Positions 24,757 to 35,179 of a stretch of 64,000 nucleotides of DNA are shown here, one piece after another. The stretch covers positions 24,588,998 to 24,652,997 of the forward strand of contig NC_088791.1 of NCBI RefSeq assembly GCF_011386835.1. The letters are read 5' to 3'. The stretch comes from Chrysemys picta bellii. Taxonomy: Eukaryota > Chordata > Testudines > Emydidae. Each line of letters begins with the position of its first letter. Positions within the stretch are counted from its first letter, which is position 1. The position numbers were made by a program, and so were the translations under genes. The notes below the pieces were generated by a model. That model saw nothing but the letters and a program-made list of their open reading frames with translations, searched no databases and had not been told where the DNA came from.

Positions 24757-24970
24757 TCAATGATTTAAGGCCAGAAGAGACCATTATGATCATCTAGTCT
24801 GACTTCCTGCATAACACAGGCCAGAGCATTTCACCATGTGGTTCCTGCATCAAGTCTGACTTTTGGCTGACCACGAGCAAATCATTTAGAAAGAGATCCA
24901 ATCTTGATTTAAAGACTTTGGGTGACAGAGAACCTGTTACACAAAAGCCATTAGCAAACTGGACTCCTGC
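24757..24970 (-). mobile_element. CR1 3'-end fragment
   Basis: Begins on the plus strand with TTAAGGCCAGAAGAGACCAT, then ATCATCTAGTCTGACTTCCT and AGATCCAATCTTGATTTAAA, the reverse complement of a CR1 3' UTR and the end of ORF2. About 200 bp, strongly 5'-truncated. Confidence 0.75.
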
Positions 24971-25399
24971 ATGTGCATCCTTGTAGCCAGATTTGAACAC
25001 ACAGGCCTACATTTCAGTCATTTTCCATTCCAAATATTTTGCATACCTCTGTTAAAAGCACAAAGATAGTCTCCCGCCGAAGAGCTATTAGTGATGGATA
25101 TATGTTGGAATGTTCTCACCTGTACTGGGAATCTGTTAAGAGTTTAAGGAAAAGAGAAAAGATGGTGAGATGCCTTCCCTCAGAGAAACACACAGGAAGA
25201 ACCAGAGAGTGTTGAACACTCTTCAGGGTTTCATCTGTTGGAGGTTTTAGGACATTTCTTCTAATGTGAGAGTATTGGGATGGGGCACAGAAGGGCTGAT
25301 CCATTGCCTGTCGAAGTCAGTGTAAAGGCTTCCCAGTGACTTCAGAGGGCATTGGAAGAGGTCCCAAGTGACCACTAAATGACACCTTGTAACAAGGAA

Positions 25400-26100
25400 G
25401 GTGTGATGTGGTATACAAACCTCATATTGGAAAAGAAGGAGTTAAGGAGCTGCTCTGGACCCAGGTGGCCCTGCCCACCACACATGTAAAAGCCTGCACC
25501 GCCTGGAGGAGGAGCTTAAGAAGGGAAGCAGAGTAGCTCAGTGGCAGGCAGACAGTGGAGGTGAGCTAACCTGTACTCTGAGCTCCTCGGAAGATCTTGC
25601 TGCCTGAGGCCTGAAAATAGTGATCGGACAACATCTGCAAAGAAGGGAATGGTGACTCTTTCAGGGTCAGACACTTTATTCTATGTTCAGCTCTTTACTT
25701 AACCTTGTGTAAAGAGAGGGCACTGGTAGAAGTGATCTAGAGAATCAGCTGCATATCACCAGAGGGTGCAGGGTATAGTTCCCTACCGATGGGATCTGGT
25801 TCGGAGTCTGGTGGAGAAGATGGGCCCAGGCTCCTTTATCAACCAACTACAAAACCATGTCCTCCAGCACGGACCCTAAGTGATGGAAGGCCCTGAAGAT
25901 ACAGGAGTCCAGACCATGAGGCCCAGCCCAAGGGGGAAGCCCTGAATTCCTCAGTTGATCCTGAAGACCACTCCATTATTGGACTCTTTATTTATACCCT
26001 GAAAGGGGGATGCAATACTATGCTTGAAAGAACACTATTCTTGGAAGCTAAGGAAAACCAACACTGTATTGAGGAAAGCATTATATTCAAACATTAAAGC
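25400..26100. repeat. GC-rich interspersed repeat, unclassified
   Basis: Sharply GC- and purine-rich block (GGTGGCCCTGCCCACC, GCCTGGAGGAGGAGC) in AT-rich surroundings, beginning near TGTGATGTGGTATAC. It resembles the blocks at 10.5 and 54.3 kb in style. It may be an LTR or LTR-internal piece, but I could not find a matching end or target duplication. Confidence 0.3.
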
Positions 26101-26689
26101 TTAATGACCTGGATCCTGTCTAATCTCAGTCAAAAGCTCTCCCAGTGCAGCTCTTAACATCTAATCAAATGTTAAGAGAACGAGGTGGGAGCTGATTTAT
26201 TCAATGAACAGTATGTTTCTTTCCAGGCTACTTGTTTCCACTTTGCTACTGTCCATTTTATTTAGGTGTGGAAGTATTAGATTTTTATCCGTAAAAGTCA
26301 GTTTCACTGCACACGCACAAGCCAATGAAAAAATATTCCTCTCAATAATAAAAATTTACAGATAGCCAAAGTAATAAAAATGCTGCTTAAGAATTTATTA
26401 GTTATATTTAAGTATATTTACTTTATATATTTTGGCAAGTGTGAAAATTTAAATCAATAAAAATCTAAAAAAAGCTTTAAAATGAACTTGATATTATCTA
26501 TCAAATTCATAAAAAAAACAATTGAATTCTGCCAAGCCCTAATTTTATTCCAGGCTGTTTTAGTTTGAGGTGCTTCAATGGCACCTTGAGAACTCTTTAA
26601 AAACCCTAAGTAAGTAAAATTCATTTATTCATGTCTAAATATTGATGCATGTCTGAATATCATAGCATAATTTTCAGAGCCCTGTCAAT
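26101..26689. other. Unassigned AT-rich DNA
   Basis: Very AT-rich, no gene or repeat recognised. Confidence 0.4.
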
Positions 26690-27725
26690 CCATTGCTAGC
26701 TTTGAGCCATCAGTAGCTGACCTCCCAGTGATCTGCTGGACTACACTGCACACCTTCTATCCCTCTTCTCACTGGTCATCTACTACCACAATGACCCCAC
26801 ACCATTCTTTCCATGATAACCTTCTTGAGGTTATTTCCATCTCTACACCTGATGTGACCAAAGTAAATAAGTTTGTACTTGATTTCAAACAACAGGGTCT
26901 GTTTCTCTCCAATAATATTTCTAAACATAAGCATTCATCTGCTTTTCTGCCCAGGAGATATGCAAGAGTCTTTGCCAGTACTACATTTCATAGGCTTTAA
27001 TTTCCTTGTCAGTAGCATTAACTTCCTACAATTCACATGATTTTTACCGGGTGACTCTTCATACATATTGAGATGCCAAGTTTTTTTCCAAACTTTTGTA
27101 AAGGAAGCCATGGCTGAGTGAGCCATTCCTAGTTTTCTTCCAATTTCTTTGGAACAACTTCCTTGGTTGGATATGTACGACCTCAGATAATTGAATTAAT
27201 CCACTGCCTCTACAGTTTGACTATTAATCATGATGTGTGCTTCCATCCTATTTTTGTTAATCATGTTAACGTGCATGCATTTAATTTTTGCCACGTTCAG
27301 GGATAGTCATATTCCTTACTAACTTCTTTTTACAGATTCCAACATTCGTTGCATTACATCGGTAGTTTTAGCGAAGAGCATGGTATCATCAGCATATCTG
27401 AGGTTGATTAAGAGGTGCCCAGCAAAGGAAATCCCAACTCCTTCAACCTTGTCAAAACTTTCCAGTGACATGTAGAAAAGGCTTGGGGACAGAATACACC
27501 TTTGATTCATAGTCTGTCCAGTGGAAAACTAGTTGCTGTCACCCGATATTGTTCATACCATGGTCTCTTGCTGTGGTCTGTTGTTGATGGTAGAGACTTG
27601 TGATGAGTTCAGTGAGGTGCTTTGGAAGCCGCACATTTTCCAATATCTTCCAAAGAACCATAGCCCACCTCAAAGTGAAACCACCCTTGAAGAAAAGTGA
27701 CTTGTAAAAAACGTCATACATATAT
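26690..27725 (-). mobile_element. RTE/BovB-like LINE fragment
   Basis: Minus-strand remnant of a non-LTR reverse transcriptase of a different type from CR1. Read right to left: LRWAMVLWKILENVRLPKHL and LITSLYHQQQTTARD (near 27660-27560), a decayed motif B (NQRCILSPSLF near 27508), motif C LINLRYADDTMLFAKTTD (near 27410-27360) with the YADD pair intact, then HVNMINKNRMEAH, a C-terminal MASFTKVWKKTWHLN, and near 26880-26810 the tail YFGHIRCRDGNNLKKVIM. This order fits RTE-clade ORF2; the precise clade is my inference. Several stops and frameshifts. Confidence 0.75.
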
Positions 27726-27734
27726 CCAAGATAG

Positions 27735-27812
27735 GAACATATTTGTAGTCATTATCAGACCAGTGGACCAGCTAGTCCAATATCCTGTCTGAGTGGCCAA
27801 CCCAGTTAAAAA
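27735..27812 (+). repeat. LINE-tail fragment, CR1-related
   Basis: TCATTATCAGACCAGTGGAC, then CTAGTCCAATATCCTGTCT and GTGGCCAACCC, resembling a common reptile 3' LINE tail (TCAGACC...AGTCCAGTATCCTGTCTC). Short and diverged, directly next to the RTE-like fragment. Confidence 0.5.
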
Positions 27813-29851
27813 TAAATCGTGAATTATAGTGGCACTTTTAAGTTGCAGATCAAACTTACCCATTACTATTAGAAATTAATTGTTTGCAACAATAATATCC
27901 ACTAGAGTCACCAGAATTTCCAGATCACAGAAAATTCCAACATTTTGAACTCCTTTTATTTCCCAGTCTGAATCCAAACGAAAAGTTGACATTTTGACTT
28001 TTTTTGCAGAATGGAAATTCTGGAAAAAACCAATTTGGAAACATTGAAACATGTTTGGATTACATTGAAATATTATTCTATAACATACAATATTAAATAT
28101 TATATGTAATATACAATATATTACAATGAATGTAATTTAATATAAGGTGTACAGTAATACAAATAATAAAAGTCAAAATGAGAAAGTCGAAACAATTCAT
28201 TTTTAGACTATTCCATTGGAAATTTTATCAAAATTGACAGATTCCCATGGAATATTTGATTTTGAAAAAGCTCCATTTTCTGACAAAAATTTTTCAACCA
28301 CTTCTAATTCCTACTTGTTTTTACAATGCACAAAATATGCAGGGAAACTAATTTCCTCTTCTATAGGATGTATTAAACATAAAAATTGGGAATAAGCATA
28401 GCATTTCATAATAATTCATGTACTGCGGGTATGTTACAGTGCTGACTACTGAAAAATAGAAGGTTGTCATGAGACACACGTGAGTAGTTGTAGGAATGCT
28501 TAGTTTTCCAGTTAATGTAAATTAGAGACTTGCATATTCCTGCAAATTGTCCATTTTCATGATGCATTTCACTCCTCTGCACAATATCTAAAGTCTTTTT
28601 AAAAAGAACCATCTCTTTTAAACCTAACTTGAGATCAAACTGTTTGGATGATGTTAGCCTGCTTTCCAACATGCCCTAGTAAAAAAGTTGGTTCTTACCT
28701 CAAAGTCATCCTTCCATTAGTATTACAGTAACAATTCAGAAACAAAATTCATCACCTTTTCTGGATTGCAGACTGTCATCAGAAGCTAAGCTAATCTTTG
28801 AACAGTTTTTCTTTATTTACACGTACAGCATGAATCAATATCTTCACTTTGAGTCCTACCATCATCCAACTGTAAAACAAGTTGTCATTCACATCCTGGC
28901 TGATTGAACTATAAAACTTTGTGAACTGGAAAATTTTAAATTAGAATTTATTCATCCTCCTTGTCTAATAATAGTTTCCCTAGATCTCTGAGAAATGGAA
29001 TTACTGAGAGCAGGTGACATTCTGTTCCACTTTTTACTTCGAAGGAGGTGAAGCCTGTTAATCACATTGTTTGCCCTGTTTTCCTTGTAGCACAGATGAA
29101 ACTTGAAGATAGACAATAATCACTTTTTTTTTTTCATTTTCCAATACTCAGGTGAAAAACTCTGCAGTACTGCAGGAAGGGCATGCCCGAATGTTAATGT
29201 TGCTCGATGTATTTTGGGCAAACTTGTCATGCATTTGAGATTTATTTAAAGGAACAGCATGTGGCCATTAAAAGAGAACAAAAGACTAAATCTGTCTATA
29301 GCCAAACATGCTGGAGAGAGACATGAGCTACCTTGCTTATAACTGATGGGCTTATTCATTTTTTAAAAAAAACCCACATAGTACAAGGAAAGGATGCACT
29401 GCAAAACACTGAGGTTCTGCTTCATAGCAAAGCTATCAGGATGGCGGCAGCCTAAGTGAAATTGGTAACACGTTTTTAAATGAGAACTTGACCTCGTGAA
29501 TAAACAATAGATAGCATCTGCCTATTACATCATCACTTTGTAATTAGATTTATTACAGCTGCATGTTCTTTGGTTTGAGATAAGTGGAGGATGTGCTCTG
29601 TTTTTAATTGGATTATGTATCATGCTGAGTTCACTGACGCATTTGAGTTTGTATTGTCCTGTGGATGTAGGACATACTTCCAGCAAAAGAACAGCTGAGC
29701 ACTGCTATATTTCAAACTTATTTGATTGCAATGAATGACCAGTGTCTAAATTACATTGGGGAGAGACAGCCCATCAGCAGAGTGACCAATATCTCGTTTT
29801 TCCTTCTTTAGCATATTGCTTTAGAATTTTCTATTTGAGTATGTACTAGTA
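27813..29851. other. Unassigned AT-rich DNA
   Basis: No gene or mobile element recognised. A run of low-complexity TATTA-type sequence lies near 28070-28160. The piece at 29440-29640 looks less random and is discussed as a possible conserved non-coding element. Confidence 0.4.
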
Positions 29852-29970
29852 CAGGGGTTCTCAAACTGGGGGTCGGGTGCTGAGCCATAGGGGTTTGGGA
29901 GGGGGTTAGGTGGGGGACACTGTGGTTTTCAACCTGCGGCACACAATAATAAATAGTTTGAGAACCACTG
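29852..29970. mobile_element. hAT-Charlie-like MITE
   Basis: Left end CAGGGGTTCTCAAACTGGGG and right end AGTTTGAGAACCACTG form inverted repeats of the well-known hAT (Charlie) type, CAGNGGTTCTCAAACT. 119 bp with a G-rich interior and no coding capacity. An 8-bp target duplication is not evident. Confidence 0.75.
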
Positions 29971-30336
29971 CTTTAAGGTCTTATTATATAGAGCTAGTTG
30001 CAATCCCTATAAGTAGGGTACCTAACAATTTTCTTTATAAAAGATTCTTGCAGCCTTTTCTTGGGATGGCTGATATATTGCCTGATTCCTTTGATAATCT
30101 AGGTTTGAGGACTGATCTGTTGCCAAATGTCCTGCCATAGCACAAGAGATCAACTGGGTTGTCTTTGTGCTTCCTTCTGAGTTTGAGTCTCCATTTGTCT
30201 AGGACTGGCTGGACTGCCATAGAAGGAAAGCCCTGTCTGTAGAACTCCCTCCCTGAGGACATCTGCGCAACAGTTTCCCTCTGTGGGGTTTTTGAAACCC
30301 ATAAGAATTTTTGGTTTGGCTAGTTATTTCATGATT

Positions 30337-30340
<4 letters not shown>

Positions 30341-30378
<38 letters not shown>
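30341..30378. repeat. (CA)19 microsatellite
   Basis: Uninterrupted CA dinucleotide repeat of about 38 bp, likely polymorphic. Confidence 0.97.
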
Positions 30379-30382
<4 letters not shown>

Positions 30383-30452
30383 CCTGTTTCTCCTTACTCC
30401 TGTGTAGATGGAGCTAGGTTTTGCTGTTGATGGTCTGAAGGTGTGGCATTGG

Positions 30453-30798
30453 TAGGGTGGCCAGGTGCCCAGTTTTCAACTGGAAAATCTGGCCAAAAGA
30501 GGTCCTGACAGTGTCTGGTTAGATCTACTGACCAGACACACAAAGTCCGGTTACTGCAAGTGGGGAAGGCGCCAGGTCATCAAGGTGCAGGCAAGTACCT
30601 TCCAACCTAGGCAGGAGAGAGAGGGGGGAATAGCAGTGAGTGACAGGGGAAGGGGAGAAGAGGAGAGAATGGGGGGCAGAGTTGTGGGGAGCAAGAGGCG
30701 GGTCAGGGTGGGGCCTCGGAAGGAAGAGCAGGGTGTGGGAGGTTCGGCACTCCTGCTGGAGTGTCCAGTTTTTACATATTACAAAGTTGGCAACCCTA
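30453..30798. mobile_element. hAT-like MITE, TAGGGTGACC family
   Basis: Termini TAGGGTGGCCAGG and TTGGCAACCCTA, flanked by the 8-bp near-duplication GGCATTGG (30445-30452) and GGCATTAG (30799-30806). The 346-bp interior is purine-rich and unlike those of the 48.4-kb and 55.4-kb members. The 8-bp duplication points to a hAT transposase. Frames of 113-119 codons inside it on both strands are chance. Confidence 0.7.
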
Positions 30799-30935
30799 GG
30801 CATTAGGCCCAGTTTTTGATTCGTTAAGATTAGTTTTTGTATATTGGCCAAGTATTTTTGAGTGTGCTTAACTGATATACTCAAAAAAAGAACAGGAGTA
30901 CTTGTGGCACCTTAGAGACTAACAAATTTATTAGA

Positions 30936-30975
30936 GCATAAGCTTTCGTGGACTACAGCCCACTTCTTCGGATGC
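30936..30975 (-). ncRNA. Hammerhead-ribozyme-like motif in PLE 3' region
   Basis: On the element strand: GCAT, core CCGAAGA, one extra A, stem II GTGGGC-TGTA-GTCCAC, GAAA, then AGCTT and ATGC. GCAT pairs with ATGC as stem I; stem II has six pairs including one G-T wobble; the stem III region AGCT is self-complementary, so it could form only between two molecules. PLEs are known to carry minimal type I hammerheads of this kind. Differences from the classical core (CTGANGA) are C for T at the second position and one extra A, so self-cleavage is uncertain. Confidence 0.6.
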
Positions 30976-31186
30976 ATATAGAGTGGAATAAATATTGAGG
31001 AGATATATATACACACATACAGAGAGCATAAACAGGTGGGAGTTGTCTTACCAACTCTGAGAGGCCAATTAAGTAAGAGAAAAAAAAATTTTTTTGAAGT
31101 GATAATCAAGATAGCTCAGTACAGACAATTTGATAAGAAGTGTGAGAATACTTACAAGGGGAGATAGATTCAATGTTTGTAATGGC

Positions 31187-31579
31187 TCAGCCATTCCCAG
31201 TCCTTATCAATCCTGAGTTGATTGTGTCTAGTTTGCATATCAATTCCAGCTCAGCAGTCTCTCCTTGGAGTCTGTTTTTGAAGTTTTTCTGTTGTAAAAT
31301 AGCCACCCGCAGGTCTGACATTGAATGACCAGACAGGTTAAAGTGTTCTCCCACTGGTTTTTGAGTATTATGATTCCTGATGTCAGATTTGTGTCCATTA
31401 ATTCTTTTGCGTAGAGACTGTCTGGTTTGGCCAATGTACATGGCAGAGGGGCATTGCTGGCACATGATGGCATATATCACATTGGTAGATGTGCAGGTGA
31501 ACGAGCCCCTGATGGTATGGCTGATGTGATTAGGTCCTATGATGATGTCACTTGAATAGATATGTGGACAGAGTTGGCA
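31187..31579 (-). pseudogene. PLE GIY-YIG endonuclease domain
   Basis: C-terminal domain of the PLE protein, expected to nick target DNA for priming. The linker reads CQLCPHI, followed by STNVIYAIMCQQC. The GIY-YIG core is seen as VIYAIMC...AMYIGQT; the conserved Arg-His region follows as LRKRINGH, and the Glu region as VGEHFNLSGH. The segment ends SGLIRTGNG at 31187. It is in the same frame as the RT but cut off from it by one TGA at 31580-31582, where the usual residue before CQLC would be Arg or similar; CGA to TGA decay is a likely cause. The catalytic residues that I can identify are present. Confidence 0.9.
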
Positions 31580-33049
31580 TCAGGCTTTGTTACAAGGATA
31601 GGTTCCTGGGTCAGTGGTTTTGTTCAGTGATGTGTGGTTGCTGGTGAGTATTTGCTTTAGGTTGGGGGGTTGTCTGTAAGCGAGGACAGGTCTGTCTCCC
31701 AAGATCTGTGAGAGTAAAGGATCATCTTTCAGGATAAGTTGTAGATCTCTGATGATGTGCTGGAGAGGTTTTAATTGGGGGCGGAAGGTGACAGCTAGTG
31801 GTGTTCTGTTATTTTCTTTGTTGGGCCTGTCTTGTAGGAGGTGACTTCTGGGTACTCGTGTGGCTCTGTCAATCTGTTTTTTCACTTCAGCAGGTAGGTA
31901 TTGTAGTTTTAAGAATGCTTGATAGAGATCTTGTAGGTGCTTGTCTCTAGCTGAGGGATTGGAGCAAATGCGGTTATGTCTTAGAGCTTGGCTGTAGACA
32001 ATGGATCGTGTGGTGTGTCCTGGATGGAAGCTGGAGGCATGTAGGTAAGTGTAGCGGTCAGTAGGTTTCTGGTATAGGGTGGTATTTATGTGACCATCGC
32101 TTATTAGCACAGTAGTGTCCAGGAAATGGACCGCTTGTGTGGATTGATCTAGGCTGAGGTTGATGGTGGGATGGAAATTATTGAAATCATGGTGAAATTC
32201 CTCAAGGGCTTCTTTTCCATGGGTCCAGATGAAGATGTCATCAATGTAGCGCAAGTAGAGTAGGGGCGTTAGGGGACGAGAGCTAAGGAAGCGTTGTTCT
32301 AAGTCAGCCATAAAAATGTTGGCATATTGTGGGGCCATGCGGGTACCCATAGCAGTGCCGCTGACTTGCAGGTATATATTGTCCCCAAATGTGAAATAGT
32401 TGTGGGTGAGGACAAAGTCACAAAGTTCAGCCACCAGGTTAGCTGTGACATTATCGGGGATACTGTTCCTGATAGCTTGTAGTCCATCTTTGTGTGGAAT
32501 ATTGGTGTAGAGGGCTTCTACGTCCATAGTGGCCAGGATGGTGTTTTCTGGAAGATCACCGATGGATTGTAGTTTCCTCAGAAAGTCAATGTTGTCTCGA
32601 AGATAGCTGGGAGTGCTGGTAGCGTAGGGTCTGAGGAGAGAGTCCACATAACCAGACAAGCCTGATGTTAGGGTGCCAATGCCTCAGATGATGGGGCGTC
32701 CAGGATTTCCAGGTTTATGGATCTTGGGTAGCAAATAGAATACCCCTGGTCGGGGTTCTAGGCATGTGTCTGTACAGATTTGTTCCTGTGCTTTGTCAGG
32801 GAGTTTTTTTAGCAGATGGTGTAGTTTCTTTAGGTAATCCTCAGTGGGATCAGAGGATAATGGCCTGTAGTATGTGGTGTTAGAGAGCTGTCTAGCAGCC
32901 TCTTGGTCATATTCCAATTTATTCATGACGACGACAGCACCTCCTTTGTCAGCCTTTTTGATTATGATGTCAGGGTTGTTTCTGAGGCTGTAGATGGCGT
33001 TGTGTTCAGCATGGCTGAGGTTATGGGGCAAGTGATGTTGCTTTTCCAC
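31580..33049 (-). pseudogene. PLE reverse transcriptase, one internal stop
   Basis: The N-terminal half (33049-32687) has IIIKKADKGGAVVVMNK and PGVFYLLPKIHKPGNPGRPI, hallmarks of PLE reverse transcriptases. A TGA at 32684-32686 replaces the Ser normally seen after RPII. The same frame then continues for 359 codons: motif A at ATMDVEALYTNIP (Asp about residue 46 of that segment), motif B at GTAMGTRMAP (about 101-110), motif C LRYIDDIF with both Asp (about 140-141), and the PLE-specific LYQKPTDRYTYLHASS (about 195-210). All three catalytic Asp are present. The frame closes at a second TGA (31580-31582) before the endonuclease. With those two stops it cannot make a full protein without readthrough. 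Confidence 0.92.
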
Positions 33050-33440
33050 AATTTCAGCCTTTGCACGTTGACGGAAGCAATCTATGTAGAAATCCAGTCT
33101 GTTGTTTCAACCGTCCAGAGGAGTCCACGCAGAATCCTTTTTTTGTGTTTTTGTATGGCTGGTAGGGGGGACTCTGTGGGTTAGTATGCTGTTCAGAGGT
33201 ATGTTGGAAATATTCTTTGAGTTGGAGACGTCGAAAGTAGGATTCTAGGTCACCGCAGAACTGTATCATATTCATGGGTCTGGAGGGACAAAAGGAGAGG
33301 CCCCAAGATAGGACAGACTCTTCTGCTGGGCTAAGAGTATAGCTGGAAAGATTAACAATATTGCTGGGTGGGTTAAGGGAACTACTGTTGTGGCTGCTTG
33401 TGGCATGTAGCAGTTTAGATAGTTTAGTGTCCTGTTAGTA
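33050..33440 (-). pseudogene. PLE N-terminal region, frameshifted
   Basis: Upstream part of the PLE protein. A frame with no clear Met start reads SSYTLSPAEESVLSWGLSF then MNMIQFCGDLESYFRRLQLK, typical of PLE N-termini, but it is in a different frame from the RT. The switch lies near 33085-33115, where one frame gives FLHRLLPSTCKG and stops, and the other gives FYIDCFRQRAKAEIVEKQHH and joins the RT. The sequence loses similarity near 33440, consistent with 5' truncation. Confidence 0.75.
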
Positions 33441-33972
33441 ACACAAAAAGGTGTGTTGTACTGGCTGTACCTAGAATTTCTAGGTGGAAGTTAAGCATTA
33501 AAATAAAATGTAATACTAGGTTTAAATTGGTTAAAAGAACATAATACTTAATCTTATACTGTTTTCCTCTCAGTAGCGTTTGGATTTTTTTTTTTTTTTA
33601 AGGTTAAGCTTAAAGAAAAGTGTTTGTTTTCTGGCCCCTTCAATTTTATGCTGTCTGTTTTCCAGGTAGTACAACATGATATTGGTGGCTTCCCAGCATA
33701 TGCAATACAGTAATTGAAACCTCCTGCAGTTTGCCTTACAGAGAGAGCTAATTATTTCATACAAAACTGTGATTTGTTGTTATGGTTTTTGGACAAAATT
33801 ATATCTGAAATACAGAGAAACTGTGCACACAAACTGATCATACTGTTAAACTTTGTCATGTCTCTGCAGTGATACGCAACCCATGATTTTGGTGAATTAA
33901 AAACAATTGAATATTGTACGCTCAGCACTGGCTAATATTATTTTGAATTACTCCACTGAGTTTGTGTACCAT
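33441..33972. other. Unassigned AT-rich DNA
   Basis: No gene or repeat recognised, apart from a poly-T run near 33586-33599. Confidence 0.4.
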
Positions 33973-34041
33973 GGCCTGATCCCTCGCTATTGAAGTCAAT
34001 GGGAGCTTTACTATTGACTACAGTGGATGCAGGATCTGGCC
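33973..34041. repeat. Short hairpin MITE, CAATG-core type
   Basis: Termini GGCCTGATCC and AGGATCTGGCC are inverted repeats around a core with TTGAAGTCAATGG. 69 bp. One of several diverged relatives in this window. Confidence 0.55.
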
Positions 34042-34057
34042 TTTTAATTATTTTTAA

Positions 34058-34078
34058 AGAGAGAGAGAGAGAGAGAGA
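34058..34078. repeat. (GA)n microsatellite
   Basis: About ten GA units. Confidence 0.95.
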
Positions 34079-34144
34079 CTGGTTTGTGTAGAAGAGAGTT
34101 ATAAAATTAAATGGTTAAACATTTGAAAAATAGGAATTATCAAG

Positions 34145-35150
34145 CAAGGTTATGAGACCTGGTTATATTGGAAAGGAACACAGAGAAGAGACATGATGGC
34201 CATCTACAAAAATTTAATGGAAGGTGTAACGGGACAGGACTCACCCCTGCAGCACCTCCTGCTGGTCATCCAGGGAATTAGCATTTCCAGCCTCCAGAGC
34301 GCCCTCTGCAGGCCGGTGTCCCGCTTGCCGCTGGGCCCAAGTCCCTCCAGGACCCTGGTGCCCCTTTCAGGCTGGGGTGCTGCCCCCTAGCAGTACCCCC
34401 ACAAATCTGGGTCTCCCCTCCCCAGGGAATACCCACCCTCTATCCACAGCTCACCTCAGTCTATGGCCACTGCCAATCATCAATTAGCCCCCATTCCCTG
34501 GGGAAGACTGCAGTGTAAGTGCCACTCATCACCGGCAAGGGGGGGTTGGACCTGCTGCCTCTGCCTACCCTTGGGCTGCCCTCTGCAACCCCAGTATCTT
34601 TCTTTGGCCTTTAACAAGGCCGGGAGCCTGGGGGGTTTCCAGGCCAGAGCTCCCCAGCTCTTCTGGCCTTCCCCCAGCCCTGCTCCAGTCTCCATACCCT
34701 GCTTAGCTCCTAGCAGCCAGGCCCATCCCTCTCCACATCTAGATAAAGAGTGTCTGTGTGCCCCTGGCCCACTGCCCTCTTATAAGGGCCAGCTGGGCCC
34801 TGATTGGGGCATGGCAACATCTGTGGCTGGTTCCCCAGTCAGCCAAGGCTTGCTGCTTTTCCTAGCAGCAGCCCTCTCGCAGCCTCAGCCCTCTCCCAGG
34901 GCTGATTTAAGCCTTTTAAGGCAGGAGCGGGTGACCATCCCGCTACAGAAGGCTATAAAGAGAGGGGCCAATTTATTAATGAGAGTACAACTAGAAGTGA
35001 TGGGCTTAGTCTCCAAGAGACAAAACTCTATTTTAAATATTAGGAATAAACTTCATAGACTGCAGGCAGGTAATGAAATAATCTATCACAGGAAGTTGTA
35101 GAATAACTGCCACTAGATTCATGGAAAATCAAGTCCATGTGCATGCTTAT
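34145..35150 (+). mobile_element. Old CR1 tail split by GC-rich insertion
   Basis: Left of the insertion the plus strand encodes RRDMMAIYKNLMEG (usual CR1 form RRGDLIAVYKYLKGG). Right of it come KAIKRGANLLMRVQLEVMGL, then a decayed IRNKLHRLQAGNEI and HRKLVE, matching the order of the CR1 ORF2 C-terminus. Very diverged from consensus and older than the insertion it hosts. Confidence 0.6.
34225..34947 (-). mobile_element. Solo-LTR-like GC-rich insertion, 723 bp
   Basis: Begins TGTAACGGGA and ends TCCCGCTACA, that is TG...CA with 10-bp imperfect inverted ends, and is bounded by a perfect 5-bp duplication GAAGG (34220-34224 and 34948-34952). TG...CA plus a 5-bp target duplication is the hallmark of an LTR. 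On the minus strand a TATA-like CCTTATAAGAGG lies near 34776-34790. No internal coding region or primer-binding site remains, which fits a solo LTR. Whether the parent was a Gypsy-type element or another LTR class I cannot say. A 212-codon open frame across it on the plus strand is a product of high GC content. Confidence 0.6.
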
Positions 35151-35179
35151 GCATGTTTTGGAATCATCAGATCTATTCA

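Larger units (their letters stand above)
30887..33440 (-). mobile_element. Penelope-like element (PLE), 5'-truncated, near-intact core
   Basis: A 2.5-kb minus-strand element. From right to left: an N-terminal region, a reverse transcriptase with PLE-type motifs, a Cys-containing linker, a GIY-YIG endonuclease, and a 3' non-coding part of about 300 bp with a hammerhead-ribozyme-like motif. PLEs are retroelements distinct from LINEs and LTR elements, and the RT plus GIY-YIG pairing is diagnostic. The left boundary is at TTCTTTTTTT on the element strand; the right boundary is near 33440, where the coding frame fades. I found no target duplication for this copy. The RT-endonuclease frame has only two stops, so this is a fairly recent copy. 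Truncated relatives lie at 35180, 45575 and 52819. Confidence 0.93.

Noticed and set aside
27319..27510. RTE-like fragment at 27 kb as CR1
   Set aside because: The RT wording (LINLRYADDTMLFAKTTD and the WKILENVRLPKHL region) differs from CR1 (FADDTKLGG) and fits RTE-type LINEs better.
30341..30378. CRISPR array or regulatory repeat
   Set aside because: It is a simple CA microsatellite; no direct repeats with unique spacers occur anywhere in the window.
34463..35101. 212-codon plus-strand open frame as a gene
   Set aside because: It runs through the GC-rich LTR-like insertion and out into a CR1 remnant; openness follows from GC content and the protein has no recognisable domain.
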